Source: Lutibacter sp. Hel_I_33_5 (lineage in GTDB: Bacteria; Bacteroidota; Bacteroidia; Flavobacteriales; Flavobacteriaceae). From it: a stretch of 64,000 nucleotides of DNA. The position numbers were made by a program, and so were the translations under genes. Numbering within the stretch: the stretch's first letter is position 1; every line of letters starts with the position of its first letter. Positions 17,586 to 27,159 of the stretch are shown here, one piece after another. The stretch is taken from positions 1,341,501 to 1,405,500 of the forward strand of contig NZ_VISM01000001.1 of assembly GCF_007827455.1 (NCBI RefSeq), written 5' to 3'. The notes beneath the pieces are model-generated. The model worked only from the letters and a program-made list of their open reading frames with translations. It was not told the origin of the DNA and ran no database searches.

Positions 17586-17996
17586 TTATTTTTTAGATAA
17601 TAAGTCTCTAATCTCTGTCAATAAATCTTCTTGAGACGGTCCTGCTGGAGCAGCTGGAGCTTCTTCTTCTTTCTTTTTCATTTTATTATATGATTTCACA
17701 ATCATAAACATAACAAAACCTACAATAACTAAATTGATTATAGTATCTATCCAAGCACCATAAGTAATTGCGTTTTCCGGAGTTGTAACTTTACCAGAAG
17801 CGTCAACAACAGCTTCAGATAAAACATGTTTCATATCTGCTAGGCTAACATCACCCATAAACATACCCACAACAGGCATCACAATATTACTCACAAAACC
17901 TTTTACAACTGCGCCAATTGCGCCAGCCATAATTACTGCCACTGCAAATTCAATTACATTACCGCCAGTAATAAATTCTTTAAATTCTTTTAACAT
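17586..17996 (-). CDS. mscL: Large-conductance mechanosensitive channel
   Basis: A 136-residue inner-membrane channel that opens under hypo-osmotic stress. The conserved N-terminal helix and TM1 are seen in MLKEFKEFITGGNVIEFAVAVIMAGAIGAVVKGFVSNIVMPVVG. TM2 is WIDTIINLVIVGFVMFMIVKSYNKMKKKEEE, and a cytoplasmic helix closes the protein. Length is standard. It has its own terminator and appears monocistronic. Confidence 0.95.
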   Translation of the reverse strand: MLKEFKEFITGGNVIEFAVAVIMAGAIGAVVKGFVSNIVMPVVGMFMGDVSLADMKHVLSEAVVDASGKVTTPENAITYGAWIDTIINLVIVGFVMFMIVKSYNKMKKKEEEAPAAPAGPSQEDLLTEIRDLLSKK

Positions 17997-18035
17997 TTTT
18001 AATCGATTTTTAATTAGTTAATTAAGGCTAAGATA

Positions 18036-19133
18036 CTAAATTAATTCTCTTTTTACACGTTGAGAAATTGCTGTTAACACTTCGTAGGATATTGTTTCTG
18101 CGTTTTCAGCCATTTCATTTATCATTTCTTGACTGTTAAAAATAACTACCTCATCACCTTCTTTACATTCAATTTTGGTAACATCAACCATAATCATGTC
18201 CATACAAACATTTCCAACAATTTCTGCTTTTTGATTATTGATTAAAACATAGCCGTTTTCGTTTCCAAGTCTTCTTGATATTCCGTCTGCATGACCAATA
18301 GGAATGGTAGCAGTTTTTGTTAGTCTTTTTGCAACAAAAGCTCGATTATAACCAACTGTTTCTCCTGGTTCTATTTGATGAATTTGTGAAATTATTGATT
18401 TTAATTTATGTGTGTTTTGTAATTCTGAAGTTACTTGAGCATCATTTCCGAAACCATATAATCCAATTCCTAAACGCACCATATCAAATTGTGCTTGACT
18501 ATAATTTACAACACCAGAAGTATTTAAAATATGAATCATTGGCTCGTATCCTAAATGCTCATAAAATTGTTTCACAATGTAAGCAAAGTTATTAATTTGA
18601 CTTACAGTAAATTCTTCTTCCTCCAAATCATCACTTGCAGCTAAATGAGAAAATATTGATTCAATTCTCACATTATTAGATGCTTTTATTTCTGATAAAA
18701 TAACTGAAACATCAGTATGCCAAAAACCTAATCTGTTTAAACCAGTATTAAACTTTATATGAATTGGAAAATTCATGGTTACCTTTTCATCAGCAAGAGC
18801 TAAAAAAGCTTTTAATATTTTATAATTGTATAAATTGGGTTCTAGTCTGTATTCAATAATACTTCCTAAATTAGGTATTTGTGGATGTAAAACTAAAATT
18901 GGTTTTTTAATTTTCGCTTCCCTTAAAGCAACTCCTTCATGTGTATAGGCTACTGCAAAATAATCTACCTTATCTTCTAAAAACTTAGCAATTTTTATAG
19001 CATCACTCCCATAACCAAAAGCTTTTACAACAACCAAAACTTTTGTAGTAGGTTCTAATTTTTGTTTAAAATAGTTAAGATTATGTTCTAAAGCTTTACT
19101 ATCAATTTCTAAAACAGTTACATGATTATTCAT
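18036..19133 (-). CDS. alr: Alanine racemase
   Basis: A 365-residue PLP enzyme making D-alanine for peptidoglycan. The N-terminal motif [14 protein letters not shown] carries the PLP lysine, and the barrel includes [13 protein letters not shown]. The C-terminal domain has the catalytic tyrosine region ([14 protein letters not shown]) and [13 protein letters not shown]. It overlaps the upstream tdk by 8 bases. Confidence 0.95.
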   Translation of the reverse strand: MNNHVTVLEIDSKALEHNLNYFKQKLEPTTKVLVVVKAFGYGSDAIKIAKFLEDKVDYFAVAYTHEGVALREAKIKKPILVLHPQIPNLGSIIEYRLEPNLYNYKILKAFLALADEKVTMNFPIHIKFNTGLNRLGFWHTDVSVILSEIKASNNVRIESIFSHLAASDDLEEEEFTVSQINNFAYIVKQFYEHLGYEPMIHILNTSGVVNYSQAQFDMVRLGIGLYGFGNDAQVTSELQNTHKLKSIISQIHQIEPGETVGYNRAFVAKRLTKTATIPIGHADGISRRLGNENGYVLINNQKAEIVGNVCMDMIMVDVTKIECKEGDEVVIFNSQEMINEMAENAETISYEVLTAISQRVKRELI

Positions 19134-19749
19134 CTTTATTCTCAGATTTTGATATACTTATTTTTTCTTGCTGTTTTTGCATAGCTTTATAATAGGCAGC
19201 TCTACTTAAAGGTTCGTATTCTTCGTTTTCACCTAATAAAACCAAATCATCATTAATGGCTTTTCTAAAACTAAAATGCGCTAAATTTCCTGTATGTGTA
19301 CAAACTGCATGTACTTTAGTCACATATTCTGCTGTAGCCATAAGTGCTGGCATTGGCCCAAATGGTTTTCCTTTAAAATCCATATCTAAACCAGCAACAA
19401 TAACTCGAATTCCGCGATTGGCTAAATCATTACAAACCGAAACAATTTCATCATCAAAAAACTGCGCTTCATCAATCCCAACAACATCAACATTATTGGC
19501 TAATAATACAATATTTGCTGATGAAGGCACAGGTGTAGATCTAATTCTATTATCGTTATGAGAAACTACTTCTTCATCGTCATATCTAGTATCAACTGAA
19601 GGTTTAAAAATCTCTACACGTTGTTTTGCAAATTGCGCTCTTTTTAATCGTCTGATTAATTCTTCTGTTTTACCAGAAAACATGGAGCCACAAATTACTT
19701 CTATCCAGCCAAATTGTTCTGTATGATTTACGGTATTTTCAAGAAACAT
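19126..19749 (-). CDS. tdk: Thymidine kinase
   Basis: A 207-residue type II thymidine kinase for deoxythymidine salvage. The P-loop [18 protein letters not shown] lies near residue 21, and the Walker B-like [12 protein letters not shown] follows at about 90. The lid region has the conserved AYYKAMQ-type C-terminus. One zinc-type cysteine position is conserved (VHAVCTHTG), while the usual second pair near FRKAINDD is altered. Overlaps alr by 8 bases. Confidence 0.92.
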   Translation of the reverse strand: MFLENTVNHTEQFGWIEVICGSMFSGKTEELIRRLKRAQFAKQRVEIFKPSVDTRYDDEEVVSHNDNRIRSTPVPSSANIVLLANNVDVVGIDEAQFFDDEIVSVCNDLANRGIRVIVAGLDMDFKGKPFGPMPALMATAEYVTKVHAVCTHTGNLAHFSFRKAINDDLVLLGENEEYEPLSRAAYYKAMQKQQEKISISKSENKDE

Positions 19750-19852
19750 TTTGTAATTTTAAGCCTTAGAGTTCTATTTTTGCAAACAGAAGTTCGAATT
19801 CAGACAAATTTATTAAAATTTAGCCTCAAAAATTAATTATAGCTAACAACTT

Positions 19853-20623
19853 ATGCACAAAAAACTAGCAGCAGATTTAACCAGCTTAGCACACAGTATT
19901 TTACAACTTAAAAATAAGGATGATGTTTTTGCTTTAAAACAGAAAGCACATGAAGTTTATGAAAAATTATCGGTTTTAGCCTATGTAGAGGAATATATAA
20001 ACACAACGCCAAATGCTGATATTTCTAAAGAAGAATTAATTGAAAAGATAGAAAATGCAACTTCAACAGAAAAAACTGAAAATCTAATCATAAAAGAGTT
20101 AGATGAAGAACAAGAAATAGATGATGCTGCTGATGATATTGCAAATGATGTTTTTGAAAGTATAGAAAACGATGATACAATTGAAGAAAAAGTAGATGAG
20201 ATTTTAGAACAACCTTTTGATGAAATTGAAGAAATACTTTTTTCTAATAATAATGACTTAAAAAATGACATGAAAGATATTGGTGATTTAAAAACACCAA
20301 CATTAGAAGAAGAATTACAAGACACAATTTCTGTGGATGTTGCTGCTGATTTATTTGAAAATGCTGAACCTAAAAAATCGTTAAATGATGCTTTGCAAGG
20401 AAATATTCAGATTGGATTAAATGACAGAATTGCATTTGTTAAAAATTTATTTGATGGGAATCAAGAAGATTTTAATCGTGTAGTTTCTCAACTTAACACC
20501 TTTAAAACTGGTAAAGAAGCACGAAAATTTATCAATAAAATGGTAAAATCAGATTATGACTGGAGCGACAAAGAAGAATACGAAAACAGGTTATTAGAAA
20601 TTATTGAACGTAGATTTCAATAA
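19853..20623 (+). CDS. Conserved Flavobacterial acidic protein of unknown function
   Basis: A 256-residue soluble protein with three parts: an N-terminal helical region (about 1-50, HKKLAADLTSLAHSILQLKNKDDV), a very acidic low-complexity centre (about 60-150), and a conserved-looking C-terminal helical domain (about 190-256, LNDRIAFVKNLFDGNQEDFNRVVSQL, ending LLEIIERRF). No signal peptide or membrane helix. I do not recognise a function. It is followed after 15 bases by a DUF6165-like gene. Confidence 0.7.
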   Translation: MHKKLAADLTSLAHSILQLKNKDDVFALKQKAHEVYEKLSVLAYVEEYINTTPNADISKEELIEKIENATSTEKTENLIIKELDEEQEIDDAADDIANDVFESIENDDTIEEKVDEILEQPFDEIEEILFSNNNDLKNDMKDIGDLKTPTLEEELQDTISVDVAADLFENAEPKKSLNDALQGNIQIGLNDRIAFVKNLFDGNQEDFNRVVSQLNTFKTGKEARKFINKMVKSDYDWSDKEEYENRLLEIIERRFQ

Positions 20624-20638
20624 AACAATTTATAGAAG

Positions 20639-21034
20639 ATGAAAATAGAAGTTTCTAACGGAGAAATTATTGATAAATATACTATTTTAGAAATCAAGCT
20701 TTCTAAAATTAAAGATTCCAAAAAACTAAAAAATATTCAAAACGAATTTGATGTTTTAACACCAGATGTGGAGAGTATTTATTCTGAGGTAGAAGACCAA
20801 AATCAACTTAAAAAATTGCATACAGATTTATTAGAAATTAATAAAAAATTATGGAAAATTGAAGATGATATTAGAGAATGTGAACGTGCAAACGATTTCA
20901 GCAAAAAGTTTATAGAACTTGCCAGAGCTGTGTATTTTATAAATGATGACAGGTCTGATGTTAAAAAAGAAATTAATCTTTTTACAGGCTCGGATTTAGT
21001 AGAAGAAAAATCTTACGAAGATTATAAATCTTAA
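20639..21034 (+). CDS. DUF6165-like protein
   Basis: A 131-residue soluble, highly charged helical protein beginning MKIEVSNGEIIDKYTILEIKLSKI, the opening I associate with DUF6165 (from memory). Later segments such as LLEINKKLWKIEDDIRECE and AVYFINDDRSDVKKEIN are amphipathic helices. No catalytic motif is visible. It is 15 bases downstream of the acidic protein gene, probably co-transcribed. Confidence 0.68.
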   Translation: MKIEVSNGEIIDKYTILEIKLSKIKDSKKLKNIQNEFDVLTPDVESIYSEVEDQNQLKKLHTDLLEINKKLWKIEDDIRECERANDFSKKFIELARAVYFINDDRSDVKKEINLFTGSDLVEEKSYEDYKS

Positions 21035-21042
21035 CATTATTT

Positions 21043-22056
21043 ATGAGGTTTAAATTCTATTATCTTTTAGTATTAGTTTCTCTTATTGGATGTAAATCAA
21101 CCTACAAAACACAAACTTTTTTAGAGAAAAGTATTCCATTAGCACCAGATTATAACAATGAAGAAAATTGGGCTGTTTTACCATGGAAATACGATGAAGA
21201 ATTAAAGAATTTTTCTCCAAATCAGGAAACAGTTAATACATTAAAAGCCGATGTTTTTTACGTCTACCCAACTTTAATTACAGATTACAAAGATACTCGC
21301 TGGAATGTTCCAATTAATGATACAGAACAGCAAGAGAAGATTTTAACAAAAACAGTGAAATATCAAGCTTCTGCATTTGCAACCTCAGGAAAATTATATG
21401 TTCCTTATTATAGGCAAGCTCATATAAGGTCGTATGATTTGTATAATTCTGGAGGTAAAGAAGCTTTTGAAATTGCTTACGCAGACGTAAAAAAAGCATT
21501 TGAAATCTACCTAGAAAAACATAATAATGGTAGGCCAATTATAGTTGCAAGTCATAGTCAAGGGACAACACATACAAAACGCCTGTTAAAAGAATTTTTC
21601 GATCAAAAACCTCTACAAAAAAAATTAATTGCTGCTTATTTAGTAGGAATGGGTATTAACCCAAATGAATATAAAAGTATAAAACCAATGACTTCGTCTA
21701 AAGAAATCGGTGGTTTTATTTCATGGAATACGTTTAAAAAAGGTAATTACCCTAAGAAAGGCAAAAATTGGTATAAAGGATGCGTAACTACAAATCCTAT
21801 TTCTTGGGACAATTCAAAAAATACCACATTAGATCAGCATAAAGGTTTTTTATATACTAATGATAAGTTTTATTCGAAAGCATTAAAAATCGAAATTACT
21901 GATGGTTTGGTTTGGTCTACAAATCCAAAATTTCCAATGCGCTTTTTTATGTCTTTTCTAAAAAACTACCATGCGGGAGATATTAATCTTTTTTGGCAAG
22001 ATATTAGAGAAAATGCTGAGTTAAGGACTAAAACTTGGTTAGAAAAAAATCAGTAA
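21043..22056 (+). CDS. DUF3089 lipoprotein, alpha/beta-hydrolase-like
   Basis: A 337-residue protein with a lipoprotein signal (FYYLLVLVSLIGC, Cys at about 17). The body contains ADVFYVYPTLIT and the nucleophile-elbow-like IIVASHSQGTTHTKRLL (Ser at about 168), both typical of DUF3089 hydrolases. A C-terminal FLKNYHAGDINLFW carries a candidate catalytic histidine. Probably an envelope-anchored esterase or lipase of unknown substrate. Confidence 0.82.
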   Translation: MRFKFYYLLVLVSLIGCKSTYKTQTFLEKSIPLAPDYNNEENWAVLPWKYDEELKNFSPNQETVNTLKADVFYVYPTLITDYKDTRWNVPINDTEQQEKILTKTVKYQASAFATSGKLYVPYYRQAHIRSYDLYNSGGKEAFEIAYADVKKAFEIYLEKHNNGRPIIVASHSQGTTHTKRLLKEFFDQKPLQKKLIAAYLVGMGINPNEYKSIKPMTSSKEIGGFISWNTFKKGNYPKKGKNWYKGCVTTNPISWDNSKNTTLDQHKGFLYTNDKFYSKALKIEITDGLVWSTNPKFPMRFFMSFLKNYHAGDINLFWQDIRENAELRTKTWLEKNQ

Positions 22057-22102
22057 TGTAACAAAGTTAACTACTAATCGTCTCAAAAGAAAACCAAGTA
22101 TT

Positions 22103-22579
22103 ATGAAACGATTAACAACAATTTTATGTGCACTTTTTATGGTAAGTGCATTTGCCCAAGAAACTACTTTTAAGAAATTCTACAAAACACACAAAGATCA
22201 TTCAGCATTTTCTATTAATTTATCTGCTTCTTTTGCTGGTTCTTTTTTAGATGATGACGATCAAGAAGATTTAAAGAGTTTAGTTAATAAATCAAGTGAT
22301 TTTAAATTAATGGTTTTTAATAATGAAGACAACTCAGTTTCTAAAGATTTTAAAAAATATATCAGAAGGAATAAGTTAAAAACGTTAGTTAAAATAAAAG
22401 ATAATGATAGTAAAGCTGATTTTTACATTTTAGAAAAGAATAATTATATCCGAGAAATCATTCTTAGAGCTAGTAGTGATGAAGATAAGTTAGTTTTATT
22501 TGGATTAAAGACGAAACTTACAAGAGACGAATTATCAGAAATGATGTCTTCATCTAATATAAAAATATCATCAGACTAA
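22103..22579 (+). CDS. DUF4252 family exported protein
   Basis: A 158-residue protein with a signal peptide (MKRLTTILCALFMVSAFAQ) and a compact domain: SINLSASFAGSFLDDDDQEDLKSLV, then KLMVFNN and IREIILRASSDEDKLVLFGLKTKLTRDEL. This matches the DUF4252 pattern as I know it; some family members lie beside ECF sigma and anti-sigma genes, though no such gene is adjacent here. Function unknown. Confidence 0.72.
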   Translation: MKRLTTILCALFMVSAFAQETTFKKFYKTHKDHSAFSINLSASFAGSFLDDDDQEDLKSLVNKSSDFKLMVFNNEDNSVSKDFKKYIRRNKLKTLVKIKDNDSKADFYILEKNNYIREIILRASSDEDKLVLFGLKTKLTRDELSEMMSSSNIKISSD

Positions 22580-22585
22580 AAAATT

Positions 22586-22616
22586 AAAAGAGAAGGTTTA
22601 ACCAATCTTCTCTTTT
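22586..22616. terminator. Bidirectional terminator inside a convergent junction
   Basis: AAAAGAGAAG / CTTCTCTTTT forms a stem with A- and T-rich flanks, serving the DUF4252 gene on the plus strand. On the minus strand one arm overlaps the last codons and stop of the ArsC-like gene (stop at 22598). Confidence 0.65.
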
Positions 22617-22945
22617 AACTTTTCGATTACTTTTTTACTATTTCCAATAAAAATTTCTTCATCTAAAATAAATACTGGTCGTTTTAAAAAAGTGTATTCA
22701 TCTAAAATATATTGTCTGTAATCAGCTTCTGAAACTTGTTGATTTTTTAAGTCCATAGCTTTATAAAGTTTTGCTCTTTTGTTAAACAAACTTTCATAAC
22801 TATCCGTTAATTTTCTCATTTCTTCAAGTTGAGAAACTGTCACAGGATTTGCTTTTATTTCTTGTCGTTCGAAGCCTTCCATATTTACTTCTTTTAAAAT
22901 TCTTCGGCACGTATCACAAGTTTGTAAAAAGTAGACTTTTTTCAT
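22598..22945 (-). CDS. ArsC/Spx-like thioredoxin-fold protein
   Basis: A 115-residue ArsC-family protein. It opens with VYFLQTCDTCRRILKEV, giving the CxxC-type active site of the Spx/ArsC branch, and ends with the family pattern FLKRPVFILDEEIFIGNSKKVIEKLK. True arsenate reductases use an HXCX5 loop with an adjacent Arg, and no ars genes are nearby, so a general thiol or Spx-like role is at least as likely. Confidence 0.78.
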   Translation of the reverse strand: MKKVYFLQTCDTCRRILKEVNMEGFERQEIKANPVTVSQLEEMRKLTDSYESLFNKRAKLYKAMDLKNQQVSEADYRQYILDEYTFLKRPVFILDEEIFIGNSKKVIEKLKEKIG

Positions 22946-22985
22946 AAGGATTATCTTTATCTTTGGAGCGAATTTAAAGATAAAA

Positions 22986-23441
22986 ATGAAGACTCAATTT
23001 GATATTTTAAAAAAATCTAGAGAATTAATTTTAAAAGTAATTGACGGATTAACTTTAGAGCAACTACACAAAATTCCAGATGGATTTAAAAACAATATTA
23101 CTTGGAATGTAGCTCACTTAGTTGTTACTCAACAATTATTATTATATAAAAACTCAGGGTTAAATTGTTTAATTCCTGATGATTTAATAGAGGATTTCAA
23201 AAAAGGAACCGCACCAACAACAACTTTCACAGAAGAAGAGTTTAATGATGTAAAAGAGCTTTTAATAGGATTACCTGAAACTTTAGAAGAAGATTTTAAT
23301 GCAGGGATTTTTGAAAACTACAAAGAATACCCTACTAGTACTGGTTTTGTTTTAGATTCTTTTAAAACAGCGGTTACTTTTAATAATTTTCATGAAGGAA
23401 TTCATTTTGGAGTAATCTTAGCACTTAAAAAATTAGTGTAA
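22986..23441 (+). CDS. DinB-like four-helix protein
   Basis: A 151-residue member of the DinB/YfiT superfamily: MKTQFDILKKSRELILKVIDGLTLEQLHKIPDGFKNNITWNVAHLVVTQQLLLY. The metal-ligand histidines are visible in WNVAHLV (about residue 43) and in the C-terminal NFHEGIHFGVI (about 136 and 140). Such proteins are putative metal-dependent thiol transferases. A TATCTTTG promoter element lies about 25 bases upstream of its ATG. Confidence 0.82.
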   Translation: MKTQFDILKKSRELILKVIDGLTLEQLHKIPDGFKNNITWNVAHLVVTQQLLLYKNSGLNCLIPDDLIEDFKKGTAPTTTFTEEEFNDVKELLIGLPETLEEDFNAGIFENYKEYPTSTGFVLDSFKTAVTFNNFHEGIHFGVILALKKLV

Positions 23442-23482
23442 TCTTTTGTAAATTTACAAGACTATAATTGAAATAATAAACG

Positions 23483-24631
23483 ATGAAATTTAACACAAAA
23501 ACAATTCACGGAGGTCAAGAACACGAACCATCAACGGGTGCAGTAATGCCTCCAATATTTCAAACATCTACGTATGCCCAGTCTAGTCCTGGAGTTCATA
23601 AAGGGTACGAATATTCTAGAGGAGAAAACCCAACAAGAGCAGCATTAGAAAATAGTTTTGCCGCAATAGAAAACGGAACGCATGGTTTTGCATTCTCATC
23701 TGGATTGGCAGCAATAGATTGTGTTTTACGTTTATTAAGCCCAGGTGATGAAGTTATTGCTGGCGATGATTTATATGGTGGATCTTATAGAATGTTTACG
23801 CAATTATTTCAAAAATATGGTTTAAATTTTCATTTTGTAGACATGAATTCTGTTGCAAATGTTACAGAAAAAATAAATTCTAATACAAAACTAATTTGGC
23901 TAGAAACACCAACAAATCCATTAATGAAAATTGCAGATATTAAAGCAATTTCAACGAATGTGAAAAATATAGACAGTAATATTTTAATTGCTGTTGACAA
24001 TACATTTGCAACACCTTACTTACAACAACCGTTAGATTTAGGGGCAGATATTGTAATGCATTCTGCAACTAAATATTTAGGAGGACATTCTGATTTGGTT
24101 ATGGGAGCCTTAATGGTAAAAGATGATAAATTGGCTAAAGACTTACATTTTATTCAATTTGCAGCTGGCGCAATTGCAGGACCAATGGATTCTTTTTTAG
24201 CGCTTCGTGGAATAAAAACTTTACATATTAGAATGCAACGTCATTGTGAAAACGGTAAAGCAATTGCAGCGTTTTTAGTTAATCATCCAAAAGTTGGTGA
24301 CGTTTATTATCCTGGATTAAAAAATCATCCAAATCATGAAGTAGCAAAATCACAAATGAAGGATTTTGGCGGCATGGTTTCTTTTAGATTAAAAGATGAA
24401 AGTCAGAAAGCAGCGTTTAGATTTTTAGAAAACACTAAGGTATTCACGTTAGCAGAATCTTTAGGTGGTGTAGAAAGTTTAGTAAATCATCCTGTAACGA
24501 TGACACATGCTTCAATTCCTGAACCAGAACGTTTAAAAATTGGAATTACAGATTCTTTAATTAGATTAAGTGTTGGTATAGAAGATATCTCTGATTTATT
24601 AGCTGATTTAGAACAAGCTTTAGAAATTTAA
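23483..24631 (+). CDS. Cystathionine gamma-synthase / trans-sulfuration PLP enzyme
   Basis: A 382-residue Cys/Met-metabolism PLP enzyme. It shows YEYSRGENPTRAALE, the cofactor loop FSSGLAAID, WLETPTNPLMKI, DNTFATPYLQQPLDLGADIV, and the PLP lysine in MHSATKYLGGHSD (about residue 200). The C-terminus SLGGVESLVNHPVTMTHASIPEPER is typical of cystathionine gamma-synthase and gamma-lyase. Sequence alone does not separate synthase, beta-lyase and gamma-lyase. No SAM riboswitch is visible upstream. Confidence 0.88.
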   Translation: MKFNTKTIHGGQEHEPSTGAVMPPIFQTSTYAQSSPGVHKGYEYSRGENPTRAALENSFAAIENGTHGFAFSSGLAAIDCVLRLLSPGDEVIAGDDLYGGSYRMFTQLFQKYGLNFHFVDMNSVANVTEKINSNTKLIWLETPTNPLMKIADIKAISTNVKNIDSNILIAVDNTFATPYLQQPLDLGADIVMHSATKYLGGHSDLVMGALMVKDDKLAKDLHFIQFAAGAIAGPMDSFLALRGIKTLHIRMQRHCENGKAIAAFLVNHPKVGDVYYPGLKNHPNHEVAKSQMKDFGGMVSFRLKDESQKAAFRFLENTKVFTLAESLGGVESLVNHPVTMTHASIPEPERLKIGITDSLIRLSVGIEDISDLLADLEQALEI

Positions 24632-25426
24632 TATTTCTGTACCTAATGGTCTTGAGAAATTTAAATGATAAATTAAACCTACTTGTAAATTAATTAACCA
24701 TTCATTTTTTTTGTTTTCAATAACGTCTGCTTGTAACCCATCTAAAGCATCCGAAAAGAAAACTTGCCAATTAAATTGACTAACAGCGTCAAGTTTTTGC
24801 GATAGTTTATATCTAGTGCCAAAACCTAAAGTAGCAGATAAAGCTGATCCTTTTCCGACATCTAAAGCTCCCGGAACTCTCCACTTTTGTGGTAACACTG
24901 TTATATCTTGTCTCCAATCACCAAGACTAGACTCTAATGTATTTTCGAAAGCAGAGTATTTAATACCAAATGCAAAATAAGGGCTCCATTTTGTTTTAGA
25001 ATAAGGATACACAAAATCTCGCAAACAATTTATATGGTAGTTTAACTCAAAACCTACATTAAATATTTGAGTACTCCCTTTCATTGCTCTTAGTAATTTT
25101 GCTAGATCCGTATTTCCATCAACAAATTCACCACTATGCTCTAAATCTCTTTTAAGAACAAAATTCACCTCTGTTTTTAGGGACACATAACTCCAAAATT
25201 TATGATCTGCATTCCAACGAAGGTCTTTGTTAAAAAAATGAAGGTAATGGTTGAAACTAAAAGACAAGTTACTATTTCCATAACTACTTAAGAAATTTCC
25301 TCTCTGTCCGTAATCTGTTTGTATGGTAGCAGTTCCAAACATAAAACCAACATCATGAGTAAAATGTTGCGCTCTAATTTGCTGAATACCAAAAAGCAGA
25401 ACTAATATTATTACTGTTTTTTTCAA
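24620..25426 (-). CDS. Conserved Flavobacterial exported beta-barrel-like protein
   Basis: A 268-residue protein starting at TTG (25426) with a signal peptide (MKKTVIILVLLFGIQQIRAQ). The mature part has many short aromatic-bounded strands (for example TATIQTDYGQRGNFLSSYGNSNLSFSFNHYLHFF and YFAFGIKYSAFENTLESSLGDW), consistent with a small outer-membrane barrel. I believe this matches the family named THC0290_0291, from memory only. Its 3' end overlaps the convergent trans-sulfuration gene by 12 bases. Confidence 0.68.
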   Translation of the reverse strand: MKKTVIILVLLFGIQQIRAQHFTHDVGFMFGTATIQTDYGQRGNFLSSYGNSNLSFSFNHYLHFFNKDLRWNADHKFWSYVSLKTEVNFVLKRDLEHSGEFVDGNTDLAKLLRAMKGSTQIFNVGFELNYHINCLRDFVYPYSKTKWSPYFAFGIKYSAFENTLESSLGDWRQDITVLPQKWRVPGALDVGKGSALSATLGFGTRYKLSQKLDAVSQFNWQVFFSDALDGLQADVIENKKNEWLINLQVGLIYHLNFSRPLGTEILNF

Positions 25427-25503
25427 TACTTAGGGGGGGTGTCAATGTACACAAATATATTAAAACACACGTGAACAAATGCAATCTAATAACTTAATTT
25501 TTA

Positions 25504-27108
25504 TTAATTTATTGTGAAGTTCTCAATATTTTCCCAATTAGCTCTAACATTAAGTATAGTTGAAAAATAAAATATTTCTTCTGGCTGGATTTTATTCAAG
25601 AAAATACCAGAATCCCATCGCTTATTGTTATCACTATCAATTATAGCTCTAACAACATACTTTTTGGGTAGTAAAAAATTGAAATTTATGAGTTCTGAAC
25701 TTGATAAAAACTTACGTTCAATGAGTTCATTTTTTTCAGTTAATAGCTCTATAATTAAATTACTTTTTTTTGAATTTATAACATTAAGCTTTATTGTACC
25801 GTAATCTTCTATTTTTTTAGTGTTAAACGAATATTTCAAGGTATCATTTTCGACTGAAAAAATATCAGATAAAGCTCCTGGAAGAAATTCCATGCTATAT
25901 CCATTTGAATGTTTTCGATCAAACAAAAAAGCGATTTTATTTTCCTTTTTAGATTTTAAAAATTGATATTTTACACTTAATGTATCCTTATCAATTAAAG
26001 TTATTTTAGTTGTATCAATATTTATAATTGGGTTATTAGTTTCAAGAAAAAAAGTATCTCTAGGATTTAAAACTCCTCTAATGTTTGAATTTATTTTTAA
26101 AGAATCTATCTTCTTTTTTCTTAACATTATAGTAGTTGTGTCAATTTGCTTTCCATTTGTTATCACAAAATTTAATGAATCTGTTTCAAATGGAGTATAC
26201 CAATAATTTAACGTGTCTTTATCTTTTTCAAATTTAGAAATCACTTTACTTTTTTCAGGGAAACTAGAAATTGATGTTATTTTCATCTCTTTTCCATCAC
26301 CATTAAAACCAAAAATAATTTTTCCTTTTGACGCTTCCTTTCCTCTTTTAAAAATATAGGGTTGTTTTTCTTTAAACAAAGAAATAGCACTTAAAACTAA
26401 ACTGTCTTTTGGTAGTTCTATAGTGTCTTTATAGAAACCTATTTTATCTGTTTTTGGATTAAAAATATAATCGTTTGTTGCATCTTTTAAAGCTAATAAT
26501 AAATACTTTCCTTTTTGAAGATTTGTAAACTCAAACTTTGTTGTATCAATAGTGTTGGTTACATAATTTGGTTTCTGTTTATATATTAAAGAATCACTAT
26601 ACGCACTATCAATCCTATACAATAATACACTTATATCTATATCTGGTTTTCTTTTTATAGCATCTTTTATACTTCCTTTTAACGTTAAAGAATCAATATA
26701 AGTTCCTGTTGAAAAAACATATTTAAAGTTTTCTAAAACATTGCTCTCATTATTATCCTGAACTGCTTTTCCAAAATTTAATGTATAGGTTGTATTTGGC
26801 TTTAAAGTATCAATAATTTTAATATTTATATACTTACTTGGTGAACCTTGAGGTGTAATTAAAGCTGGATTTTTAAATGGTGGAGAAACCACCAAATTTT
26901 TATTTAGTTCTTTTAAATTTATATATTCATCAAAATATATTTTAATTTCTTTTTCATTAAAACTAACACTTTTATAAGGCGGATTTGCAGTTACCATTAA
27001 AGGTGCATCTTCATCTTTTGGGCCACCATCAGGATTTCCTTTTCTTGCACAACTAAAAATGGTAATTAGAAAACCAAAATAAAATAGAAATTTAAACTGT
27101 TTTATCAC
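25504..27108 (-). CDS. Ig-like domain lipoprotein
   Basis: From GTG at 27108, a roughly 534-residue lipoprotein: MIKQFKFLFYFGFLITIFSC followed by ARKGNPDGGPKDEDAP, the typical Bacteroidota pattern with the cysteine just after the hydrophobic stretch. An Ig-like (SbsA/Big_5) domain follows: PLMVTANPPYKSVSFNEKEIKIYFDEYINLKELNKNLVVSPP. A TTG at 27135 is an alternative start. The rest is beta-rich with no catalytic motif. Such proteins often sit with gliding or T9SS genes, but nothing adjacent supports that here. Confidence 0.78.
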   Translation of the reverse strand: MIKQFKFLFYFGFLITIFSCARKGNPDGGPKDEDAPLMVTANPPYKSVSFNEKEIKIYFDEYINLKELNKNLVVSPPFKNPALITPQGSPSKYINIKIIDTLKPNTTYTLNFGKAVQDNNESNVLENFKYVFSTGTYIDSLTLKGSIKDAIKRKPDIDISVLLYRIDSAYSDSLIYKQKPNYVTNTIDTTKFEFTNLQKGKYLLLALKDATNDYIFNPKTDKIGFYKDTIELPKDSLVLSAISLFKEKQPYIFKRGKEASKGKIIFGFNGDGKEMKITSISSFPEKSKVISKFEKDKDTLNYWYTPFETDSLNFVITNGKQIDTTTIMLRKKKIDSLKINSNIRGVLNPRDTFFLETNNPIINIDTTKITLIDKDTLSVKYQFLKSKKENKIAFLFDRKHSNGYSMEFLPGALSDIFSVENDTLKYSFNTKKIEDYGTIKLNVINSKKSNLIIELLTEKNELIERKFLSSSELINFNFLLPKKYVVRAIIDSDNNKRWDSGIFLNKIQPEEIFYFSTILNVRANWENIENFTIN

Positions 27109-27159
27109 AAAATATAATTTGATACAAATAAACAATATTTTTAGTATTTACAACAAGTA

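Noticed and set aside
22598..22945. Arsenate reductase proper
   Set aside because: No ars genes nearby and the active site is a CxxC Spx-like form, so I only call the fold family.
24620..24631. 12-base overlap of convergent genes as evidence of a frameshift
   Set aside because: Both proteins end with normal C-termini; convergent overlaps of this size are common.
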